Assembly (NCBI RefSeq): GCF_007746795.1
Contig: NZ_CP036343.1
Coordinates: 1,120,531-1,184,530 of the forward strand
Length of the DNA stretch: 64,000 nucleotides
Direction: 5' to 3'
DNA from: Gimesia algae
GTDB lineage: Bacteria; Planctomycetota; Planctomycetia; Planctomycetales; Planctomycetaceae
In this document: positions 46,597 to 56,200 of the stretch, one piece after another
Position numbering within the stretch: position 1 is the first letter of the stretch
How the letters are laid out: each line of letters opens with the position of its first letter
Translations under genes and position numbers: made by a program
The notes under the pieces: generated by a model
Databases searched by the model: none
Seen by the model: the letters and a program-made list of their open reading frames with translations, nothing else
Told to the model about the DNA's origin: nothing

Positions 46597-46736
46597 CTAA
46601 AACTGCCCCCCACTCAAGAAATCCTCTGGCAAACGAGTTTCGTTCAAAATTACCAATTGCCAATCGCGCAGATCTGTCTAAAGTCTTTATAGACGGCTCT
46701 TTCTGATTTTTGTAGACAAAAAAAGGCAGCACAACT

Positions 46737-47390
46737 GTGAATAATCAGACTAAAAAGCTCACGCGAAAGAGAAAGTGGATGATCTATCCTGCCATTGCTG
46801 CAGTTCTGGTCTTGTTGTTCTATTTCGGCTGGAAGCTTACAGCTCGAAACGCCTACGAATCAGCCCGGTACACAGTCATTGAAACCGATGGCTCCTACCA
46901 AATCCGCGAGTATCCTGATTTAATGCTCGTATCAACAGACAGCAAAGCACAGGCTGTAGACCGGGACGGACGATTTATGCGTTTGTTCCGCTATATAGAT
47001 GGTGCGAATCAGCAGGAGCAGAAAGTCTCCATGACGACTCCTGTATTTATGGATCCCGAAAACAAACCTTCTGACAGGCAGATGTCGTTTGTGATCCCCC
47101 AACAGACCGCAGCACAGGGAATACCGGTTCCCACGGGTGAAAACGTCCGCATCCAGCAACGCAAGGGGGGACGATTTGCCGTCTACCGCTTCAGCGGACG
47201 AATGAATCAGGCCACCACTGCCAAAGCCGAGCAGAAGCTGCAAGACTGGATGAAACAGAAAGGATTGAGCCAGACAGGCAGCGTCGAATCAGCCGGCTAT
47301 GATCCCCCCTGGACACCAGGTCCGTTGCGTCGCAACGAAGTTCTGATTCGACTGGTACAACCTGAAAAGACAAATTCGGTCTCTGAATAA
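46737..47390 (+). CDS. SOUL heme-binding family protein
   Basis: 217 residues from GTG 46737. A membrane anchor or signal lies near residues 14-30 (MIYPAIAAVLVLLFYFGWKL). The SOUL/HBP fold covers the rest: YTVIETDGSYQIREYPDLML, FMRLFRYIDGANQQEQKVSM, TTPVFMDPENKP (the conserved M-T-x-P-V), FAVYRFSGRMNQ and YDPPWTPGPLRRNEVLIRLV. Members bind heme or related tetrapyrroles in other organisms; bacterial roles are unclear. Confidence 0.85.
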   Translation: MNNQTKKLTRKRKWMIYPAIAAVLVLLFYFGWKLTARNAYESARYTVIETDGSYQIREYPDLMLVSTDSKAQAVDRDGRFMRLFRYIDGANQQEQKVSMTTPVFMDPENKPSDRQMSFVIPQQTAAQGIPVPTGENVRIQQRKGGRFAVYRFSGRMNQATTAKAEQKLQDWMKQKGLSQTGSVESAGYDPPWTPGPLRRNEVLIRLVQPEKTNSVSE

Positions 47391-47438
47391 TCCAGCCAGA
47401 GCGTACTAAGGCGTCCTTCACTCGGAGCACCAGATGTC

Positions 47439-47879
47439 GTGAAAATCCTGTTCCTGCTGCAACTGGTTTCTACTTTCTATATGGTAGGCCTGATCTGGTT
47501 CGTACAGATCGTGCATTATCCGCTGTTCGCCCTGGTCGGTCGCGCCCGCTTTACCCGCTACCAGCAGGCTCACCAACTCCGCACAACGTTCGCCGTTGGC
47601 CCGATGATGCTGACCGAAGCGGCCACCACCATCGCTATTGTGTACTGGCCTCCCCCCGGCATGGGCTCCGCCTTCACCTGGACCGGCGTCGGTCTGCTGT
47701 TTGTCATCTGGTTCTCCACAGCTCTCCTGCAGGTTCCCCGGCATCATGTGCTCGCGTCCCGCTTTTCCCCAAGCCATCTCCGCAGACTGGTAATCTCCAA
47801 CTGGGTTCGTACTATCGCCTGGACCGCGCGAGGTGTGTTACTGCTGATTTATCTCTTTCAGGTTTTCCCGGATCAGTAA
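47439..47879 (+). CDS. Small four-helix membrane protein
   Basis: 146 residues from GTG 47439. Four hydrophobic helices: LFLLQLVSTFYMVGLIWFVQ, MMLTEAATTIAIVYW, WTGVGLLFVIWFSTALLQVP and TIAWTARGVLLLIYLF. The loop between helices 1 and 2 is HYPLFALVGRARFTRYQQ. No family recognised; similar small proteins occur in other Planctomycetes by general appearance only. Same strand as the SOUL gene, 48 bases after. Confidence 0.65.
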   Translation: MKILFLLQLVSTFYMVGLIWFVQIVHYPLFALVGRARFTRYQQAHQLRTTFAVGPMMLTEAATTIAIVYWPPPGMGSAFTWTGVGLLFVIWFSTALLQVPRHHVLASRFSPSHLRRLVISNWVRTIAWTARGVLLLIYLFQVFPDQ

Positions 47880-47985
47880 AGATTCGGCGAGTCCAGATGC
47901 CCGTCCGGTGTTATTCGCCAGAGCAGGGGATTACAATCGATAGTCCTCTAACCCCGGTCCCGTATGTCAACTGAAAGAGACGTCA

Positions 47986-48867
47986 ATGAGAAATCGCTAC
48001 TCGCTGAGCCTGTTTCTGCTGCTGTCACTGTTCTCTGTCCCGGAAAGGAGTTTTGCTGTGAATTCTTACCAGCAGATCACTGACATTGAATACGCAACCG
48101 CCGACAACCATCGACTCCTGCTTGATCTCTATCTGCCGAAAACCAAACAGCATTCGCCGCTCCTGGTCTGGATTCACGGCGGTGCCTGGCGCGCGGGCTC
48201 CAAAGCAAATATGCCACTCATTGAACTGGTACAACACGGCTTCGCCGTCGCCAGCGTCGATTACCGTCTCTCACCCGTCGCGAAGTTCCCAGCCCAGATC
48301 CACGATATCAAAGCCGCCATCCGCTTCCTGCGGGGCTCTGCTGAGAAATATGGATACAATGCAGACAAGATCGGCATCCTCGGTTCTTCCGCCGGCGGCC
48401 ATCTCGTTGCCTTAATGGGTGTCACCAACGACAACCAGCAACTCGAAGGAGATCTCGGCAACTTCGACAATGAATCATCCAGCGTGCAGGCGATCGTCGA
48501 TTATTTCGGACCGACCAACTTCATGACGATCCTCCCCCAGTCCACGCCGCACGGTTTAAGCGTCCGCATCCCTGCGCTGGAACTCTTACTCGGCGATCGA
48601 CCGGAAAAAAAAACCGATCTCGCCCGACTCGCCAGCCCGGTCTTCCATGTCGATGAGCAGGACCCGCCTCTGTTAATCATTCACGGCGATCAGGATCCAC
48701 AGGTTCCCATCAACCAGTCACACGAATTACAAGGCAAATACGAACAGCGTCAGCGCGACGTCACCTTCAAAGTCATTCACGGCGGCGCACATGGCGGCCC
48801 GGAATTCTTCGACAAAGAACGCATGCAGCTCGTCGAAAAGTTTCTGCGAAAACACCTTACCCCTTAG
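47986..48867 (+). CDS. Secreted alpha/beta hydrolase (esterase)
   Basis: 293 residues. Signal peptide SLFLLLSLFSVPERSFA, cleavage near 24. BD-FAE/HSL-type fold: oxyanion motif HGGAWRAG (64-71), nucleophile elbow GSSAGG (Ser135), Asp in IIHGDQDPQVP, His in HGGAHGGPEF. It resembles the 1277-2191 enzyme but has better-conserved triad motifs. Substrate unknown, probably ester-linked sugars or lipids. Confidence 0.88.
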   Translation: MRNRYSLSLFLLLSLFSVPERSFAVNSYQQITDIEYATADNHRLLLDLYLPKTKQHSPLLVWIHGGAWRAGSKANMPLIELVQHGFAVASVDYRLSPVAKFPAQIHDIKAAIRFLRGSAEKYGYNADKIGILGSSAGGHLVALMGVTNDNQQLEGDLGNFDNESSSVQAIVDYFGPTNFMTILPQSTPHGLSVRIPALELLLGDRPEKKTDLARLASPVFHVDEQDPPLLIIHGDQDPQVPINQSHELQGKYEQRQRDVTFKVIHGGAHGGPEFFDKERMQLVEKFLRKHLTP

Positions 48868-49002
48868 AAATCGTCATTCTCAACTCATATTGTCCATTTT
48901 GCCAGACTGGACGTCCCTCTCTATTTCTGCCGAAGATAAGAGTACACAACTCTGAATTTTCATACCGTTATCGAAAACGTTGCGCAAACAGGGAGCGTAA
49001 CT

Positions 49003-50238
49003 GTGCGGCTTAAGGTCTTCCTTTCATACATGTTCCTGCTGGTGGCGCTCCCTGCCTACCAGTCAGTCGGGCAGGAATGCGCGGTAGAAAATGTCGTAGC
49101 AGAGGACGCCTCTATAGGTTGCGTGTCCAAAAGTGAATCAGCAGACACACCAGAACAGATTTTTCTCGATTCTATACTGTATTCAGATGACGGTATCACG
49201 TTCCAGCCGGTCTACTATGGTGAAGTTTTCACCAACGCACACGGCGGAATATCAACCAGTAACTCAACACACTATGAAGGACTGCTCGATCTTTCTCTCT
49301 CGTTTGACCTCGAAAAGCTCAACGCCCCCATTCCAGGTCAGATCAATGTGCTGTTTCAAAATACACATGGTCGAGGGTTGGAACAGAATGTCGGCGCCAC
49401 GCAGATCATCAGCAGTATCGACTCACTCAACAACATTACTCAAATGAGCGAACTCTGGTGGGAAGTCGATCTGTACGAAACCGGAATCACCATGCGCATC
49501 GGCAGACAGGATCTTAATTCTGAATTTGTCACCATGGATACCGCCAGCGACTTCATTAACTCTGCTTTTGGCCTGTCCCCCTCAGCCGGTCTCCCTTCAT
49601 TCCCAGCTCCCAGCCCGGCGGTTGTACTCATGAAGGACCTCTCTAATGAAGTGACCGTCAAAGCAGGAATCTGGGATGCCTACCGCAGCAATGAAGTCGG
49701 TATTTTTTCCAATAATGGTTCCGCCCTCTTGATCGGCGAATTCGAATATCGCTACTCTACTCCACTCAGGCAACTCCCCGGCATCTTGACTGCAGGCATC
49801 ACCTATGAAACACCCGGAGAACTCCCCTCCGGTGCTATACCCAGAGCATACGGCTACTATTTCCAGTACGAGCAGATGCTGATTCGTGAAGCAGGCTGTG
49901 ACACAGACAACCCGCAAGGCCTGTCCGCCTTCGTCCAGCACTTTCCCACCTACAGCAGTGGAAACTCTCCCTTCCCGCTGATACCGCGTGACGCATTGGC
50001 CGGCATCACCTATACCGGCCTGATCCGCAATCGCGACGCAGACGTTACCGGTGCCGGTGCAGGCTGGGTCGACCTTGATCAGGGGGGCACCGACCAGGAA
50101 GTGATGATCGAAGTCTTCTACAAGGCAATCGTGAATGATAATCTGATCATTCAGCCCGACCTGCAGTACATCACCACCCCTTCTGGCATCTACCCCGACG
50201 CCTTCGTCGCCGGCATCCGTTTTCAGTTGGATCTGTGA
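49003..50238 (+). CDS. Outer-membrane carbohydrate porin (OprB family)
   Basis: 411 residues from GTG 49003, signal peptide ending SVGQE (residue 24). The chain alternates short amphipathic strands, as in a beta-barrel: LLDLSLSFDLEKLNAPIPGQ, ELWWEVDLYETGITMRIGRQ, ILTAGITYETPGE, AFVAGIRFQLDL (typical aromatic-rich C-terminal strand ending in Leu). The pattern INSAFGLSP, WDAYRSNEVG matches OprB-like porins used for sugar uptake. It may feed sugars to the nearby carbohydrate genes; not in an operon with them. Confidence 0.8.
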   Translation: MRLKVFLSYMFLLVALPAYQSVGQECAVENVVAEDASIGCVSKSESADTPEQIFLDSILYSDDGITFQPVYYGEVFTNAHGGISTSNSTHYEGLLDLSLSFDLEKLNAPIPGQINVLFQNTHGRGLEQNVGATQIISSIDSLNNITQMSELWWEVDLYETGITMRIGRQDLNSEFVTMDTASDFINSAFGLSPSAGLPSFPAPSPAVVLMKDLSNEVTVKAGIWDAYRSNEVGIFSNNGSALLIGEFEYRYSTPLRQLPGILTAGITYETPGELPSGAIPRAYGYYFQYEQMLIREAGCDTDNPQGLSAFVQHFPTYSSGNSPFPLIPRDALAGITYTGLIRNRDADVTGAGAGWVDLDQGGTDQEVMIEVFYKAIVNDNLIIQPDLQYITTPSGIYPDAFVAGIRFQLDL

Positions 50239-50647
50239 TTTCCCTGGGGCAGACTCTTCTGGCTGCCAAATGACGCCATTCACACAGCTTCGTGTTTAAT
50301 TATCTTGGCCTCTCTGCTCGCGCGTTTGCGCTGGACGTTCTCATCACGAAAAACAGAGATTCCCCCATTGACCGCGAGAAAGCCTACACATTATCGAGCA
50401 GGCGGTAAACTTCAAGAAAGTTCATTAAAACACTAACAGCTGACAGATTGTCGCAGTCGTTCTCTGGGTGCTCCCACGAATAGTGGAAGACAGGCGTTAT
50501 GTCCTGGACGTGTTTCTTTTATCAATGCCTTATTCAGTGACGACATTACCCCTCAATAATTAGTCGCATCCCCATCCTTAGCACTATTTTTCAAATGGGT
50601 TGTTGAATTCTGCAATCGGACTCCATAAACTGTACAAAGTCTGAGAT
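50239..50647. other. Intergenic region before the B12-sensor kinase
   Basis: 409 bases with no supported gene. No clear promoter or ribosome site was found ahead of the GTG start at 50648. Confidence 0.3.
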
Positions 50648-53059
50648 GTGATTGTTACTTTTTTTGACGGAGATCTGTGCGTGACTGACACGGCCCGTAT
50701 CTCTGCTCACATGCTCAGAGAGGGGCGACGAAGTATCGCGGAAACCATTTGCTTGCATTTGGAGTCCTCGTCTATTGTGAATCAGGGTGTCTCTCCTGTT
50801 GAAAGACTTGAACAGTCTGAGACCCACATTCATATTCTCGCTGCCTGTATTGAATTCAAAAGCCCGGTTCTACTGAATGATTATGTACAATGGGTAACCC
50901 GGCTTCCCCAATCAGTTTCCCCTTATTTTTGTGAGATCTCTCACTTTCTGGACGAACTGGTCTGCATCGTCGAAGCAGAGTTTCCACAAGAAGCCGCTAG
51001 CGTCGTTAAACATTATATAGACACGGCCAGAAAATCGCTTCTCGTAGAATGCCCTCCAGAGCCCCCCGCGCGTGCCAGTCCCCCGCAGGCACAGCTCCAG
51101 AGTAATTATCTGGCAGCATTGCTCGACACTCGTCGCCACGATGCACTAAACATGGTGCTGAAAGCCATGGAAGCAGGGGTAGAAATTGAATCAATCTACC
51201 TGAATGTCATTCAACCCGCGCAACACGAACTGGGCCGTTTGTGGCAGACGGGACAAATCAGCGTGGCCCAGGAACATTATTGTACCGCCGCAACGCAGTT
51301 TGTCATGTCCCAGCTTCAGCCCTGGTTTCTCACAACATCTTCCGCTAACCAGACACTCGTCGCAACCTGTGTGGGCGATGAGTTGCATGAAGTGGGTCTG
51401 CGGATCGTCGCTGATCTCTTCGAAGTCAGTGGCTGGAATACCATTTACCTGGGAGCAAACGTACCACCGGAAAGCATTGCGGAGACTCTCGCTTCCAGCA
51501 GCGCACAAATACTCGCTATTTCCTGCACGATGACACAGCATTTGTCGGGCATGGCTGATGTCATCCGCATCGTACGTTCCTACCCGGGATGTGAACGGGT
51601 GAAGATCCTCGCAGGAGGCTACCCCTTTAATATCGATCCCTATCTCTGGAAACGTATCGGAGCCGACGCTGATGCCCTGGACGGAAAAGCCGCGATACGC
51701 GTCGCCAGTCGACTGATCCAACCCCAAAATCAGGCTGACAGACAACCACCTTCGTCTTCAACTCCTCAACAGGTAGAATTCCAGGCTCCTGCCGGACTCC
51801 ACCAGACGGACGATGATCTCAGCCGTTTGAATAACAGTCTGATCACTCTGCAACGTAAGCTGAATAAAGCGAATGTGGAACTGGCTGCGTTGAATAAGAC
51901 GAATCAGGAGAAGGCAGAAGCCTTACAGCAGGCCGACCGTCGTAAGGATGAATTCCTTGCCATGCTGGCCCATGAATTGAGAGGTCCACTGGCACCTATG
52001 GAACTGGCCATGGGACTGCTGCAGATGGATGATCTCAATCCGTCTCTCATTCGTGAGTCTCGCGAGACCATGCAGCGACAACTTCATCAAATGAAACATC
52101 TGATCAATGATTTACTGGATGCATCCCGAATTGCACACGGCAAGATTGAATTAAAAAAAGAAACACTCGACCTGACGAACGTTCTCTATCGTGCCATCGA
52201 AACCGTTCATCCACTCATTCGAGAGAAACAGCAGAATTTGAAGCTGCATCTGTCAGACACACCGATCCAGATTGAGGGAGATGAAATTCGGTTAACACAG
52301 GTGTTCGCTAACCTGTTGACAAATTCCTCGAAATATACAGACAACGAAGGCACTATCCGGCTTACCACAAAACAGGATAGGGATACTGCCGTAATCGAAG
52401 TCTGCGATAATGGATTTGGAATTGATCCCAATTTACTGCAGGACGTCTTTACTACATTCACACAGGAGCAACGCTCGAAATTGCATTCTAATGGAGGGCT
52501 CGGCTTAGGACTCAGCCTGGTAAAACAACTGGTCGATCTCCACCAGGGAAGTGTCTCGGCAGATAGTGAAGGCGCGGATCGGGGCTCTACATTCTCCGTC
52601 AGACTGCCCGCTCTGGAACTGGAGGAGATCAACACTTTTGTGGAACCCGAGTCAACACCTTCGTCTTCTGAGAACATTCGCTCCCGTCGAGTTCTTATCA
52701 TAGAGGATATGGTCGGGATTTCCCGTATGCTATCTCTCCTGTTTGATAAACTGGGACACGAGCCGCTGGTGGCTGCCAACGGCGTCACTGCCATCCGAAT
52801 GTTTCAGGAATATGCGCCGGAAATTGTCATATTGGACCTGATGCTGCCAGACATGAATGGCCTGGAAGTTGCCCGGGAACTACGACGCCTTGATCAAAAT
52901 AACACAACACTCATCGTTGCTTTAACCGGACATAGTGACGACCTACGCCGTCATCAGGCGCGAGAACACGGTTGTGATGAGTTCTTCGTAAAACCCATCG
53001 ATATACAGGACCTGCAGGAACTGGCGACGCACCCGAAACTGATGTCAATTAACAGATGA
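50648..53059 (+). CDS. Hybrid histidine kinase with CarH-like cobalamin-binding photosensor
   Basis: 803 residues from GTG 50648. Residues 1-135 are a helical N-terminal region. Residues 150-355 form a complete B12-binding module: a helical cap (YLAALLDTRRHDALNMVLKA) with W199-X9-E209-H210 (WQTGQISVAQEH), then ELHEVG (E245-x-H247-x-x-G250) and the Rossmann half ending GADADALDGK. W-x9-EH is the light-sensing signature of CarH-type adenosylcobalamin photoreceptors. A coiled coil (390-430) leads to HisKA (His442 in LAHELRGPLAP), HATPase_c (N559, DNGFGID 587-593, GLGLGLSL) and a receiver domain (Asp730, K782). Likely a light- or B12-responsive phosphorelay; not next to any output gene. Confidence 0.9.
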   Translation: MIVTFFDGDLCVTDTARISAHMLREGRRSIAETICLHLESSSIVNQGVSPVERLEQSETHIHILAACIEFKSPVLLNDYVQWVTRLPQSVSPYFCEISHFLDELVCIVEAEFPQEAASVVKHYIDTARKSLLVECPPEPPARASPPQAQLQSNYLAALLDTRRHDALNMVLKAMEAGVEIESIYLNVIQPAQHELGRLWQTGQISVAQEHYCTAATQFVMSQLQPWFLTTSSANQTLVATCVGDELHEVGLRIVADLFEVSGWNTIYLGANVPPESIAETLASSSAQILAISCTMTQHLSGMADVIRIVRSYPGCERVKILAGGYPFNIDPYLWKRIGADADALDGKAAIRVASRLIQPQNQADRQPPSSSTPQQVEFQAPAGLHQTDDDLSRLNNSLITLQRKLNKANVELAALNKTNQEKAEALQQADRRKDEFLAMLAHELRGPLAPMELAMGLLQMDDLNPSLIRESRETMQRQLHQMKHLINDLLDASRIAHGKIELKKETLDLTNVLYRAIETVHPLIREKQQNLKLHLSDTPIQIEGDEIRLTQVFANLLTNSSKYTDNEGTIRLTTKQDRDTAVIEVCDNGFGIDPNLLQDVFTTFTQEQRSKLHSNGGLGLGLSLVKQLVDLHQGSVSADSEGADRGSTFSVRLPALELEEINTFVEPESTPSSSENIRSRRVLIIEDMVGISRMLSLLFDKLGHEPLVAANGVTAIRMFQEYAPEIVILDLMLPDMNGLEVARELRRLDQNNTTLIVALTGHSDDLRRHQAREHGCDEFFVKPIDIQDLQELATHPKLMSINR

Positions 53060-53250
53060 CATCAGGCGAATAGAGACGCCCTCTTCAATGCAAGGCATAG
53101 ACTTCGTCCACAAAGCCTGTAGCAGTACTAACCTTGCTCTGGTATCCTTGTAAATATCATGGAGAAAATGCGTGGCGCGCCAGTGTGATCAGTTACAATC
53201 ACATTCGCGTCGCCACTTCCATTCGATCACAATTTTAATACGGTTCGCGG

Positions 53251-56200
53251 TTAATGATGATGATGGAAGGCCGCATCTTTAGCGTTTCCACCTGAGAGCA
53301 CATACGCGAGCAGATCGAGAATTTCTTCTTTGTCCAGCGTATTAAGCAGGGCAGCCGGCATGATGGAGACAGGAGAGGTACGTTGAAATTCGATCGAACT
53401 CTTTAGAACCTTCTGCTCCTTCACCTGGGGTGGCCCCGTTACAATGGTCATTGATGTCTCATCTTCAGTGACAATATTACCGTTGAGACTCCGTCCGTCT
53501 TCCAGCAGAAGTAGTACCGTTCTGTACTTTTCCTCAATCTTGCGGGAGGGCTCAAGGATCTCCGACAGAATTGCTTTGGCATCGTTCTTATGCTTCTTCA
53601 CAACTTCGTCCAGATTGGGACCAATCGAAAGATTCTTGCCAAGAGCGACGCTGTCCTTATTTATTTTGTGACACTGGGCACAGGCAAGTTTAGTGAAAAC
53701 CTGCTGTCCCCGAGTAAAGTTTCGATGCTGTCCCACCCGTTTCAGGTCTGCTTCCAGATCGGACAGTTTCCATTCTGTAATCTTAGTAACCTGTTCCGGA
53801 TTTTTCGCGAGAAACTCCTTCAAATCGTTGGTTATGTACATCGTTCCTCGCATCAGCAGGTGATGCCCGGGAAACGAGCAGATGTAAGGATACGCGCCTT
53901 CTTGCGTCGGAGCGACGAACTCGATCGTCTCTTCCTGACCATGGTCCACCAGCTTGCTGGCCCACAGAATCTCTTTACTCTCGGGAACAAAGCCGACGGA
54001 AAACCCGCTGGCTCCCAGATCAATTGCCGCCAGCCCCACTTCATCGGCTTTCCCGGGATTGACCAGCATAATGTTATGCGGCATATAATCCGGGTTCGCA
54101 AACGTCAGTTTCACTTTCTTACCAGGCTTGACGGTCAGTTTTGTCACATCATATCTCATCCGTTCGCGGATCGTCCCAATGCGAATCGTCGTGAGTTCAG
54201 GCGTATCACTGAGAATGCCTGACTTCTGTGTCGCCGCTTCTTCCGATTCCGCGATCACCCCACCACGCATCGTACTTTCAACATTGAACCACAAATGCTT
54301 CACCGTGTTGGCGGCAATGCGTGCGTGAGGCTCAGGAGACTTTAACAGCACTCCCAGTAATTCCAGATTCCGATCGTTGTGTTGCTGATGCAGCCAGAGT
54401 GCTTCCAGCAGATGATGCGCATCTTCTTTTTTATTCGGATCAAATTGCTTAACCCACTCCTTCGTGGCGGTGAGCACGGCGTCTGAATCGCGTTCACTCA
54501 GTTCGACTCGGGTACGGTGGCGGATGCCATCGATGGGCGATTTCAAATTGTCGAGCAAGGCGGCAATCGGCTGGCCGTCAATGGCGACCGGTTCCTGCAG
54601 AGGACGTCCCTTGGCAGTCATTCGATAAATACGACCATGTTTGTGGTCGCGGTTGGGATCGCGAACATTATGCTGCATGTGACCAATAATCACGTTATGC
54701 CAGTCGCAGAAATACAGCGAGCCATCGGGGGCAAAAATTGCATCGGCAGGGCGGAAATTCTTGTCTCCGCTCATCATCAGACCTTTTGATTTGTCCTCCG
54801 TTTTGGAGCCGTCTGCATTGACTCTCATCACCGTCAGATCAGCACCGGCAGGTTCACCCCACACGGTTCCATCTTCGCCGTTCCGCGCCAGGTCATAATG
54901 CTTGATGCCCAGAAAACCGATCACGTTACAGATCAGGAAGTCACCCTGCATTGACTCCGGGAAGTGAGCACTGCTGACCACTTCGCTGGCTGTCACAGGC
55001 CGCACTTCTTTCTTCAACAGCTCGTGCATTTTGAACCCGGCCTTATCCGGTCGAACCTGGTACGCCCGGCCACCAGTACCATCAGTCGCGTAATGATAAC
55101 CCCAATAATCAAACGAAATGCCGTGCGGGTTGGGAGAATTCACCGCATGCATTGAAATGGTGAATCGTCGCGGGTCGAAACGATACATGGCCGATTCCGC
55201 GGCCTGAAGCGAAGGTCCCCAGGGATGCTCGTGGTTATGCACCATAAACACACCACTCTGCCAGTAAATTGCACCATCCGGACCATAGATCAGATTGTTC
55301 GCGGCATGATGGGTATCAGAAGAATCGAGGCCCTGCAGCATCACGGTGCGCACATCAGCCACGTCGTCGCCATCAGTATCCTTGAGGAACACAATTTCCG
55401 GCGCAGAAGCCACCAGCACGCCCCCATTCCAGAATTCAAAACCCAGTGGATTCTGGATCCGGGCGAACTCGGTCACGCGATCTGCTTTGCCATCGTGGTC
55501 ATCATCATGCAGAATGATTAACGCATCGTCCATCTCTTTCAGCGGTTCCCACTTGGGATAGGTCGGCCAGACAGCCGCCCACAGGCGCCCCTGGGTATCG
55601 AATTGCATTTGTACCGGGTTGACCAGTTCAGGGAATTGTTTTTCATCGGCGAAGAGGCTGACCTCAAACCCGTCAGCCAGAGCCATATGCTCGATGCCTT
55701 CCTGCCCACTGATGTAGTTGAGGTTCCCCTCTTTCACGGCACTGGAACTCTTGCTGCCTCCACCCACATTCGAAATCACCTTCACCGGCTGCGGCACATT
55801 GCTGTCGTCGACTTTGAAATCCTGACCTTGAGCGACCGCCCAGATTCGGGCATCGCGATTATTCGTCATCACATCCAGCATCGAAAGCTCGTGCTGCAAA
55901 ACAACGGCATTGGTCTGATCATTCGTAAATGCAAGAATGGAGCGGCCACCCCACACATCGTTGCCATCGCGGGCGCGATAGCGGTTATTCCACTTATAGG
56001 CCTTATCCAGTACAGCAGACCGCAGTGGCTCCATCGTTTGCGATGCGCTCACCTGGTGACCAGACAGAGCCGACGCGATAATTTCTCCAAGCTTTTTGTT
56101 ACCTTCCTCGGTCAGATGTACCCCGTTGATGGTCAAAGGCGTGCTCGACTCTTTAAACATCTGCAGAGAAGGGTGGAACAAGTCAACATACGCGACGCCC

